From NCBI GenBank assembly GCA_020345785.1, contig CP070771.1:5623126-5631464 (forward strand): a stretch of 8,339 nt of DNA, in the 5' to 3' direction. Below, one piece after another: positions 1-5,741 of this stretch (the first letter of the stretch is position 1; each line of letters starts with the position of its first letter). Under the pieces are notes generated by a model that saw nothing but the letters and a program-made list of their open reading frames with translations, was not told the DNA's origin and searched no databases. Position numbers and translations under genes: made by a program. The stretch comes from Desulfobacterales bacterium. Its GTDB lineage: Bacteria; Desulfobacterota; Desulfobacteria; Desulfobacterales; JAFDCJ01.

Positions 1-7
1 TGCAAAA

Positions 8-27
8 AAATAACAATTAGACTCTAC
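8..27 (+). repeat. Short direct repeat, copy 1 (pairs with 1127-1147)
   Basis: AAATAACAATTAGACTCTAC at this site matches 1127-1147 except for one extra A in the second copy (ATTAAG instead of ATTAG). This copy overlaps the stop codon of the phosphodiesterase gene. The two copies lie in the same orientation, about 1.1 kb apart, and bracket that gene. Confidence 0.55.
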
Positions 28-845
28 ACTTCGCCTGATATCAAACCGTTAATGATCTTCTGAAGCTTGCCGGCATTGTTGGAAAATATCCACTCCACGC
101 CGCGGTTGACTTCCCTGAACAGGCAGTTTTTCGATCCGGGATACCCGGTGCCCACTTTCTGTCCATTGGCCCGGTGCCTGGCCAACAGGGCATTGTTCAA
201 TAAGAAATAGTGCCCCGCAACTCCCCTCATTTTTTTTTCCAGGGCAAGATTACTGAAGCGGGGCAAGTTCCATAGGGCAATCGGTATGCACGTTGAAGCC
301 GGCACGAAGGTGATCAGGTCGAACATGTGCGCTGCGAGGGACATCAGATGATAGTCGACCCGGGGGTTAAGAGCAGCAAAACATTCCTGCAAAATCTGAT
401 TTTGTTGCGCAGGGTCGGGATAGTTTTCAGCTTTTATCTCGACCATCAAATGCATTTTCCCGCCGTATTTCTGGATCACCTCCGCCAGCAGGGGGACTTC
501 GGGGCATTCAGACCGCAACACCGCCAGCGTGATGTCGGCGACCGTGATATCCATTCCGAAAACTCTTTTCAGATCCGGATCATGGATCACGACCGGCCGC
601 AGGTCCTTCGTCCAACGAACATCGAATTCGATCCCCCAAATCCCTGAAGCGCGGGCTCGGTCAAAGGCCGCCAAGGTGTTCTCAAATACATTCCTGTTGT
701 CGTATTCTCCGCGATGAGAAACGATTTTACATGCCTTTAAACGCTCTCGTCCTGGAAACGGTTGGGGCCATAATGCATAAAAGCCGTCGAGAATATCCTC
801 CAATCCATTCTCAATATAAGAAAAGAATTTCACTTTTTTCCCCAA
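24..845 (-). CDS. Glycerophosphodiester phosphodiesterase family protein
   Basis: This protein is predicted to hydrolyse glycerophosphodiesters (deacylated phospholipids) to glycerol-3-phosphate and an alcohol. The GDPD TIM-barrel signature is clear: HRG at residues 44-46, ENT at 55-57, GIEFDV at 72-77 (metal ligands E73 and D75), HD at 88-89, and VEIK at 135-138 (E136). H44 and H88 match the family's catalytic histidines. At 273 aa it is close to the usual bacterial length, with an extra N-terminal segment of about 40 residues. I see no signal peptide, so it is probably cytoplasmic. The start is uncertain. The outermost start is TTG at 845, with no ribosome site. A GTG at 831-833, four codons in, lies just after GGGGA and may be the true start; no ATG is available nearby. 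The gene is divergent from the CoA-transferase/GNAT fusion across 339 bp. Its stop codon lies inside a 20-nt repeat. The family call is secure; the substrate is unknown. Confidence 0.9.
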   Translation of the reverse strand: MGKKVKFFSYIENGLEDILDGFYALWPQPFPGRERLKACKIVSHRGEYDNRNVFENTLAAFDRARASGIWGIEFDVRWTKDLRPVVIHDPDLKRVFGMDITVADITLAVLRSECPEVPLLAEVIQKYGGKMHLMVEIKAENYPDPAQQNQILQECFAALNPRVDYHLMSLAAHMFDLITFVPASTCIPIALWNLPRFSNLALEKKMRGVAGHYFLLNNALLARHRANGQKVGTGYPGSKNCLFREVNRGVEWIFSNNAGKLQKIINGLISGEV

Positions 846-850
846 ATCGA

Positions 851-982
851 TTAGGATAACAAGACGCTGCGAAAGACCGCTAAGAGAAGTAATGAATTAT
901 CACGAAATAACGAAAGTGCAAAGGGCGAATACGCTGCTTTCAGGGTTCCGCCATCTAAAGACGCACTTGACTGATTTTGCAA
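851..982 (-). CDS. Possible 43-aa leader ORF upstream of the phosphodiesterase gene
   Basis: A near-perfect Shine-Dalgarno sequence, AGGAGGT, lies on the minus strand at 988-994. Six bases after its AGGAGG core is a TTG at 980-982, which opens a 43-codon frame ending in TAA at 851-853, six bases before the outermost phosphodiesterase start. The peptide resembles nothing I know; it has a hydrophobic run (LLLLAVF) near its C-terminus. Part of the frame covers the octamer repeat at 901-924, which argues that it may be fortuitous. If it is translated, it could couple translation into the phosphodiesterase gene, whose own starts have weak or absent ribosome sites. This is a weak call, recorded because the SD-like site is the strongest in the window. 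Confidence 0.15.
   Translation of the reverse strand: MQNQSSASLDGGTLKAAYSPFALSLFRDNSLLLLAVFRSVLLS
901..924 (+). repeat. Degenerate octamer repeat, small patch
   Basis: Three consecutive 8-bp units, CACGAAAT, AACGAAAG and TGCAAAGG, form a decaying tandem series. They match the consensus CACGAAAG seen more clearly at 1030-1061 in the same spacer. I infer that both patches belong to one intergenic repeat family. Confidence 0.5.
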
Positions 983-1029
983 AAATTACCTCCTAACTCG
1001 GACAAGCCGGTACCAAAAAAGAAATTAAT

Positions 1030-1091
1030 CACGAAAGCACGAAAGGACCAAAACACGAAAAGGATAAAATAAAAATTTCGTGTTTTCGTGA
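1030..1091 (+). repeat. Octamer repeat forming an inverted-repeat hairpin
   Basis: The left arm has four 8-bp units: CACGAAAG, CACGAAAG, GACCAAAA and CACGAAAA (1030-1061). The right arm has two units of the complementary series, TTTCGTGT and TTTCGTGA (1076-1091). Bases 1050-1060 pair perfectly with 1076-1086, giving an 11-bp stem with a 15-base loop. The outer ATCACGAA at 1028-1035 can instead pair with TTCGTGAT at 1085-1092. There is no run of T after the stem, so it is not a standard intrinsic terminator. It probably belongs to a dispersed intergenic repeat family. Confidence 0.7.
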
Positions 1092-1126
1092 TGAAATCCG
1101 CCTCAGGTGGATCATAAAATTCAGGG

Positions 1127-1147
1127 AAATAACAATTAAGACTCTAC
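1127..1147 (+). repeat. Short direct repeat, copy 2 (pairs with 8-27)
   Basis: This 21-base copy differs from 8-27 by a single inserted A. GCCT follows at once here, whereas in copy 1 GCCT comes after five extra bases. It lies 37 bp upstream of the CoA-transferase/GNAT start, so it could also be part of that gene's leader. Its function is unknown. Confidence 0.55.
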
Positions 1148-1184
1148 GCCTAAATGAAAATCATGAAAATAACAAGCACCAAAA

Positions 1185-3068
1185 ATGAAAAAAAAGAATC
1201 ATAACGGCTGGGAAGAACGGGTTGTCGCCCCCCGCAAAGTCATCGAAATGATCGAGCCGGGAATGAGCATATTTTTAGGAACCGGCGTGGGGGAGCCGCG
1301 CACGCTCGTCAAACACCTGATGGCCGCGGATGCACCTAATTTAAGAGATTTAGAATTGATTCAGCTGGTCAGTTTAGCCGATGCCATATCGCTTAAAGCG
1401 CTTAAAGCAAATACCTACCGACTGAAAACATTCTATTCCGGCTACGTGGCCAGCGAAGCCATTACCGCTGGCATGGTGGATCTGATTCCCAGCAGTTTCT
1501 CACGAATCCCCCGTTTGATTGAGTCCGGCAGAATTCCGATCGATGCGGCATTTGTTCAAGTCACCCCCCCCAATGAAGCCGGATATTGCAGTCTGGGAGT
1601 GGCAGTGGATGTCATCCGGCAAGCCATGGAAAAAGCTTCCCTGGTGGTCGGCGAGGTCAATGAGCAAATCCCGGTTACCCTCGGCGATACATTTGTTCCG
1701 CTCTCCGATTTCGATCTGCTGATACGTTCCAGCGAGCCGCCGATATATTTCGACCGCTGGCCGCTGGTAGATATTTTTGATCAGGTTGCCGCCAATGTCG
1801 CATCGGTTATTGAAGACGGCAGCTGCATTGCCTTTACCATCGGCCCGCTTTTCGAGGCACTCAGCCGGCATCTGATGCACAAACACAACCTGGGCATCCA
1901 CACGCCATTCTTTACGGATCCGTTGATGGATCTGGTCAAAAGCGGGGCCGTCAGCAACCGGCATAAACAAATTTTTCGGGGAAAATCTCTCACTTGCTAT
2001 GCCTTTGGTACCCCCGAGCTTATGGCCTGGCTGAACCGCAACCCCCTGGTGGAATTCCAGGGAATTGACAAGGTGTTCAACCCGGCTCAGATCGGCATGA
2101 ACCCACGTTTTGTAGCCGTAATGCCGGCACGCAAGGTCGATATTTCCGGACGAATCGCATTACATTTCGGCAAGGGTACCGTCACCGCCGGACCTGGTGA
2201 TGTGGTGGATTTGTTTCATGGCGCCGGCTTGTCCCAAGGTGGAATCACGATTTTCGCCCTGCCCAGCCGCAACCGTAATCAGGAATCCAATATACGCATT
2301 TCGATCGAAGATTTTCCCAACCAATTCAGTATTCGCGAGTCGGTTGATATGGTAATCACCGAATACGGCATTGCCAGTCTTAACGGTCGCACAGTTCGGG
2401 AACGAGCCCAGGCGTTGATAGAAATTGCACATCCCAATGACCGTCGCAAACTCGTGGAACAGGCCAAAGCCGCCCATATTCTTTACCCCGATCAAATCTT
2501 TCTGGAAGCGTCGGCTCATCTCTACCCGTCTGAAATAACCGCCCAGCATACTTTTAAACAGGGTATTAAGGTCCGCTTCCGGGCGATCAAACCCTCCGAT
2601 GAAGAGGAAATGCGTCGCCTCTTTTACCGCTTTTCGGATCAATCGGTGTACTACCGATACTTTGCACCGATCAAAGTTATGCCCCATTCGACAATGCAGC
2701 AATATGTAAATGTCGACTTCAGTCAGGTAATGTCAGTTGTCGGCCTGGCGGGCGATCCCGGGCAGGGACACATTATTGCCGAAGCTCGTTTCATCAAGGA
2801 TCAGCGCCGTCCCTGGGCCGATATTGCATTCGTGGTGGATGAACAATATCAGGGACTGGGGATTGCCACCTATCTGTATAAGACGCTGATTCGACTTGCA
2901 AAAGATCGCGGCATTCAGGGGTTTACCGCCGATGTCCTGGCAACCAACAAAGCCATGATGAAAGTTTTTGAAAAGGGAGAAGAAATTATAAAGGCCAAGC
3001 TGGAATACGGCGTTTATCATCTCAACATCCCTTTCGGGCAGCAAGATTCGAAGCAAGAAGGTAGTTAG
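1185..3068 (+). CDS. Acetyl-CoA hydrolase/transferase-like protein fused to a GNAT acetyltransferase
   Basis: This 627-aa protein has two halves. Residues 8-455 resemble the acetyl-CoA hydrolase/4-hydroxybutyrate CoA-transferase family, with ERVVAPRKVIEMIEPG near the start, the loop GAGLSQGGITIFALPS at 346-361, and ITEYGIASLNGRTVRERA at 391-408. Residues 462-615 are a GNAT domain opening VRFRAIKPSDEEEMRRLF, with the acetyl-CoA pyrophosphate loop QGLGIAT at 556-562 and an N588-K589 helix region after it. The family's catalytic glutamate, in the usual context SAIEVDLTG, appears to be lysine here (PARKVDISG, K317). The first half may therefore bind acyl-CoA without transferring CoA. By analogy with PatZ/Pat it could be a protein lysine acetyltransferase with a CoA-binding regulatory domain; that is inference. 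An active CoA-transferase with unusual chemistry is the alternative. The ATG at 1185 has no clear ribosome site, but homology begins right after it. Confidence 0.88.
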   Translation: MKKKNHNGWEERVVAPRKVIEMIEPGMSIFLGTGVGEPRTLVKHLMAADAPNLRDLELIQLVSLADAISLKALKANTYRLKTFYSGYVASEAITAGMVDLIPSSFSRIPRLIESGRIPIDAAFVQVTPPNEAGYCSLGVAVDVIRQAMEKASLVVGEVNEQIPVTLGDTFVPLSDFDLLIRSSEPPIYFDRWPLVDIFDQVAANVASVIEDGSCIAFTIGPLFEALSRHLMHKHNLGIHTPFFTDPLMDLVKSGAVSNRHKQIFRGKSLTCYAFGTPELMAWLNRNPLVEFQGIDKVFNPAQIGMNPRFVAVMPARKVDISGRIALHFGKGTVTAGPGDVVDLFHGAGLSQGGITIFALPSRNRNQESNIRISIEDFPNQFSIRESVDMVITEYGIASLNGRTVRERAQALIEIAHPNDRRKLVEQAKAAHILYPDQIFLEASAHLYPSEITAQHTFKQGIKVRFRAIKPSDEEEMRRLFYRFSDQSVYYRYFAPIKVMPHSTMQQYVNVDFSQVMSVVGLAGDPGQGHIIAEARFIKDQRRPWADIAFVVDEQYQGLGIATYLYKTLIRLAKDRGIQGFTADVLATNKAMMKVFEKGEEIIKAKLEYGVYHLNIPFGQQDSKQEGS

Positions 3069-3079
3069 ATTTTAAATGA

Positions 3080-3092
3080 GGGGCTTCGCCCC
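3080..3092 (+). terminator. Short GC hairpin between two co-directional genes
   Basis: GGGGCTTCGCCCC forms five G-C pairs around a three-base loop (or a four-pair stem with a five-base loop), 12 bases after the fusion gene's stop. No T-tract follows (AATTGG comes next), so it is at best a weak terminator, pause site or 3'-end stabiliser between this gene and the downstream TIM-barrel gene. Confidence 0.3.
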
Positions 3093-3159
3093 AATTGGAA
3101 TGATGGAATATCGACCTCATTTATTCAACAAGTTGTAGAAATTCCAAGATGTCAAAATA

Positions 3160-3957
3160 ATGAAAAATATCGCACACATCATTCAACAGGTCCAGGTTAA
3201 CATTCCCTTTACCATGCTGTATGAAACGCATCTGGATGCATTTATTGAAAACGGCTTAAACCCGGAAATAGGTCTGGATGCCGCTGCGCTGGACCGATTT
3301 TCTTATGAGGATTTCAGTCGCATCGCCAAGAAATTTCATAAAAACTCAAGGACCGTCACGCTTCATGGACCCTTTATTGATCTGAATTCCGGTTCGCCGG
3401 ATTCTGCGGTGCGCCGTTTGACCGGAAAACGCTTCGAACAAGTGCTCGAGCTGGTTCCGCTTTTTGAACCCAAATCGGTGGTGTGCCACGCCGGTTACGA
3501 TGCCAAACGATATGATTATTTCAAGGACACGTGGGTGGAGAACAGCCTGGAACTCTGGTCCAGGCTGGCAAGTCGTTTGGCCGAAAACGGTTCGCGACTG
3601 ATGCTGGAAAATGTATATGAAGACGGCCCCGAAGATATTCAGATCCTCTTTGAAAGGCTTGCGGACCGTGGTGTCGGGTTTTGTCTGGACACCGGCCATG
3701 CAGCCGCTTTCAGCCAATCCGATCTTGAAATCTGGCTGCAAACTCTGGGTCCGTATCTGGGACAGCTTCACCTCCACGACAACTTCGGCAACAGCGATGC
3801 GCACCTGGCCATTGGCAGCGGAAAAATTGATTTTAGCAAAATTTTCAACTATTTGAAAAAAAACAGGAATACAACACCAATTATTACCCTTGAACCTCAC
3901 CGGGAAACTGAACTCTGGTCAAGCTTAGATTATCTCGCGAAGGCGTGGCCGTGGTGA
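3160..3957 (+). CDS. Metal-dependent TIM-barrel protein (sugar phosphate isomerase/epimerase-like, AP endonuclease 2 superfamily)
   Basis: The 265-aa product belongs to the xylose isomerase-like/AP-endonuclease-2 barrel superfamily. Candidate metal ligands occur in family order: H69 (LHGPF), H110 (VVCHAGYD), E150 (MLENVYED), D177 and H180 (LDTGHA), H204 (QLHLHDN), D213 and H215 (SDAHLAIGSG), and E245 (ITLEPH). This set fits the endonuclease IV three-metal pattern, but the same fold is used by many sugar isomerases, epimerases and hydroxypyruvate isomerase-like enzymes. The overall sequence looks closer to the general COG1082-type group than to true Nfo, so I do not assign DNA repair. There is no signal peptide, so it should be cytoplasmic. 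It starts 91 bp after the CoA-transferase/GNAT gene in the same direction and could be co-transcribed, although a hairpin intervenes. The ATG at 3160 lacks a good ribosome site; an ATG at 3149 is closed at once by a stop. Confidence 0.8.
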   Translation: MKNIAHIIQQVQVNIPFTMLYETHLDAFIENGLNPEIGLDAAALDRFSYEDFSRIAKKFHKNSRTVTLHGPFIDLNSGSPDSAVRRLTGKRFEQVLELVPLFEPKSVVCHAGYDAKRYDYFKDTWVENSLELWSRLASRLAENGSRLMLENVYEDGPEDIQILFERLADRGVGFCLDTGHAAAFSQSDLEIWLQTLGPYLGQLHLHDNFGNSDAHLAIGSGKIDFSKIFNYLKKNRNTTPIITLEPHRETELWSSLDYLAKAWPW

Positions 3958-3960
3958 TCT

Positions 3961-4073
3961 CCATTCATAAGCCACCGGCATCGTTAAAGTTTGCACCACC
4001 GAAAAATACTCCCGCTGTGACGGTAAAACCTTTTCGATTCTCATCCCGCTAGGTCGGAGCGGCTTATGAATGG
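3961..4073. repeat. 113-bp segment bounded by perfect 13-bp inverted repeats
   Basis: CCATTCATAAGCC at 3961-3973 is the exact reverse complement of GGCTTATGAATGG at 4061-4073. The first arm begins three bases after the stop codon of the TIM-barrel gene. The interior also has CGAAAA (4000-4005) opposite TTTTCG (4031-4036), so the RNA could form a branched hairpin, and CCCGCT occurs twice (4011 and 4045). No target-site duplication is evident, and no coding sequence fits. It may be a non-autonomous mobile remnant or a structured intergenic repeat. Confidence 0.55.
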
Positions 4074-4246
4074 CGTAACGAGAACCAAGAACTGAGCCAA
4101 AACCGCCGATTTATCATTTTCACCTGCCATCATCCGTTTCATTTTCAAATCAGCAACCAAATAATTTAAATTCTTATTAAAGCCTGGTGTAAAACTGCCG
4201 ATATAAACCTTGTGTCGGTTCGTAAATCATTAAATCCCTCTTTATC

Positions 4247-4253
4247 AGGAAAG
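4247..4253 (+). promoter_or_regulatory. Ribosome binding site that fixes the FHA gene start
   Basis: AGGAAAG, with AGGA ending six bases before the ATG at 4257, is a good Shine-Dalgarno match. The upstream in-frame GTG at 4212 has none, so this site decides the start in favour of 4257. Confidence 0.6.
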
Positions 4254-4256
4254 CTC

Positions 4257-5711
4257 ATGACAGTAATCAATCAGGATGAAGGAAAAACAGGCAAACCATC
4301 TGCGTCTGTACCCTTGGAAGCGAAAACAATCGTCATCAGCCGCCCAAAAGAAAAAGTCATAGGACCGCGACTGGTTTGCACAACAGTGTCCGGTGAAAGC
4401 AAGATTTATCCTCTCAATCAGTCAAAACTTGTCATCGGACGGTCCGTGGAAGCCGATCTCAATCTTCTCGATCCACTGGTATCCCGCAAGCACTGCGTCA
4501 TTGAAAAGCGTGACAATGTATTTGTCGTTCGAAACGTCAGCACCACCAATCCCCTGTTATTGAATGACCAGGCCATCTCAGAAAAACGCCTTTATGCCGG
4601 CGATCAAATGAAAATAGGCTCCGCGGCCCTGGCATTTATTTCCGACCGTCCCGAAGATGTTAAAAAACTTGACACGAAGATGATCACGCAAAAAAAGCAA
4701 TCGGGAGTCGGCTTTTGGATTGTTGCATCCTTGTTGGTTATTTTCACAGGTTATTACGGTTATTTTCAGGCTTACACGCCGCTCAAAATCAAGTGGGCCC
4801 TGAAATCAGTAACCAGGCAGATCAAGGGGGAAAAATTCATATCCGCCCAGAATACTCTAAAACATCTGTTAGATTTGGATTTGTCTCTGGAGCAGACCCA
4901 TCAGGCAATGGAGCTGCTGGCGCAAACGGCACTTGCAATCACGGAACAAAAATACCAGGAAGAAAATCTGGAATCCGCCATGGATTATTTGAAGGCGTAT
5001 CTGGCAGAATACGGTGCCGGTAAACAGGCAGAAATTCTCTGGGATCGGCTGGACTATTATCGTTTAACTCTGGCGCAGCGTCTGGAAAGAAACCAAAAAT
5101 TACAACCGGCCTTGAGGGAGTATGCCGCTATAAAAGAAGACAGCATCTATTTCGAAGAAGCGCACAAGGCCATACGCCGGCTATGGCTGAAACACCAGCA
5201 GCAGAACCGTGAAGACCAGACGCTGGCCCAGTTGTTAAAGGAGGCCGACGAGCACTTCAAGGCGAAGCAGTATCTCAAACCGGTCAATCAAAATGCCTAT
5301 GTCCTCTATCAAGCCGTCCTCACACTGGAGCCCGAGCATGAGCTGGCCCTTCAACGCATTGATCAAATGAAGGCATTTTACCGCGAAAACGGCGAAAATT
5401 ATTATGCCAAAAAGAATTGGCCGAAAGCCCTGTCCTATTTTGAACGCTACTATCTTATCGATACCGAAACAAAAGAAGTAAATAATAAAATGAAAATCTG
5501 CCGCGAGAAATTGGCAGACGACAGATCGAAATATGCCAAAACCTCTTTGAAGAAGAAGTCGCGGGGAACAAGCCGCAACCAGCAGACCGAGGCTGAAAGG
5601 AAAGAAGAGATCAAACGCATGCTTGAGGAATCGGGAACCGAAAGCTCCTGGATTATGAAATATCTTTTCGAAGAACAGAAAGATGAAAAAGATGCCGATA
5701 AACCCTGGTAA
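4257..5711 (+). CDS. FHA domain membrane protein with periplasmic TPR-like region
   Basis: From the ATG at 4257 the product is 484 aa. Residues about 39-130 form a forkhead-associated domain with the phosphothreonine-binding residues in place: GR at 61-62, SRKH at 76-79, and TN at 98-99 in place of the usual TNG. One transmembrane helix follows at about 151-171 (VGFWIVASLLVIFTGYYGYF). Residues 175-420 are helical and rich in Ala, Leu, Gln and Tyr, and resemble irregular TPR units, for example NYYAKKNWPKALSYFERYY. The tail after about 425 is highly charged and may be coiled coil. The expected topology is FHA in the cytoplasm and repeats in the periplasm, which would let it pass a kinase signal across the membrane or act as an assembly scaffold. 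No kinase or phosphatase lies in the window. The lipoprotein gene starts 30 bp downstream, so the two are probably one operon. The specific function is unknown. Confidence 0.85.
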   Translation: MTVINQDEGKTGKPSASVPLEAKTIVISRPKEKVIGPRLVCTTVSGESKIYPLNQSKLVIGRSVEADLNLLDPLVSRKHCVIEKRDNVFVVRNVSTTNPLLLNDQAISEKRLYAGDQMKIGSAALAFISDRPEDVKKLDTKMITQKKQSGVGFWIVASLLVIFTGYYGYFQAYTPLKIKWALKSVTRQIKGEKFISAQNTLKHLLDLDLSLEQTHQAMELLAQTALAITEQKYQEENLESAMDYLKAYLAEYGAGKQAEILWDRLDYYRLTLAQRLERNQKLQPALREYAAIKEDSIYFEEAHKAIRRLWLKHQQQNREDQTLAQLLKEADEHFKAKQYLKPVNQNAYVLYQAVLTLEPEHELALQRIDQMKAFYRENGENYYAKKNWPKALSYFERYYLIDTETKEVNNKMKICREKLADDRSKYAKTSLKKKSRGTSRNQQTEAERKEEIKRMLEESGTESSWIMKYLFEEQKDEKDADKPW

Positions 5712-5741
5712 CTCTTCGGCTGGACAAAAATCAAACCGATA

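Larger units (their letters stand above)
846..1184. other. Divergent intergenic region (339 bp)
   Basis: This spacer separates the divergent phosphodiesterase and CoA-transferase/GNAT genes, so both promoters should lie here. It holds two patches of an octamer repeat (901-924 and 1030-1091), a strong minus-strand SD-like site (988-994), and one copy of a short repeat (1127-1147). TAAAAT at 1115-1120 could serve as a -10 element for the rightward gene, but I find no convincing -35 at 16-18 bp, so I do not call a promoter. Confidence 0.6.
3958..4256. other. Intergenic region upstream of the FHA gene (299 bp)
   Basis: The first part is the 113-bp inverted-repeat segment at 3961-4073. The rest, 4074-4246, is AT-rich without a recognisable gene. 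The promoter for the FHA/lipoprotein pair should be here. TATAAA at 4202-4207 is a possible -10, but no convincing -35 lies 16-18 bp upstream. A TGG-N9-TGCC-like stretch near 4185-4199 is one base short of sigma-54 spacing. I make no firm promoter call. Confidence 0.5.

Noticed and set aside
327..717. Plus-strand ORFs opposite the phosphodiesterase gene
   Set aside because: The minus-strand frame carries all GDPD catalytic motifs; the plus-strand products are not family-like.
1154..1204. 16-codon ORF overlapping the start of the CoA-transferase/GNAT gene in another frame
   Set aside because: It has no ribosome site and a lysine-rich composition that simply reflects A-rich sequence.
1500..3056. 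Several long antisense reading frames across the fusion gene
   Set aside because: They mirror a clearly coding plus-strand frame, have no ribosome sites and resemble no family.
4185..4199. Sigma-54-like promoter (TGG ... TGCC)
   Set aside because: The GG to GC spacing is 9 bases, not the required 10, and the CAC and TT parts do not match.
4212..4256. GTG at 4212 as the start of the FHA gene
   Set aside because: It is in frame and adds 15 residues, but it has no ribosome site; the ATG at 4257 has AGGAAAG at the right distance.
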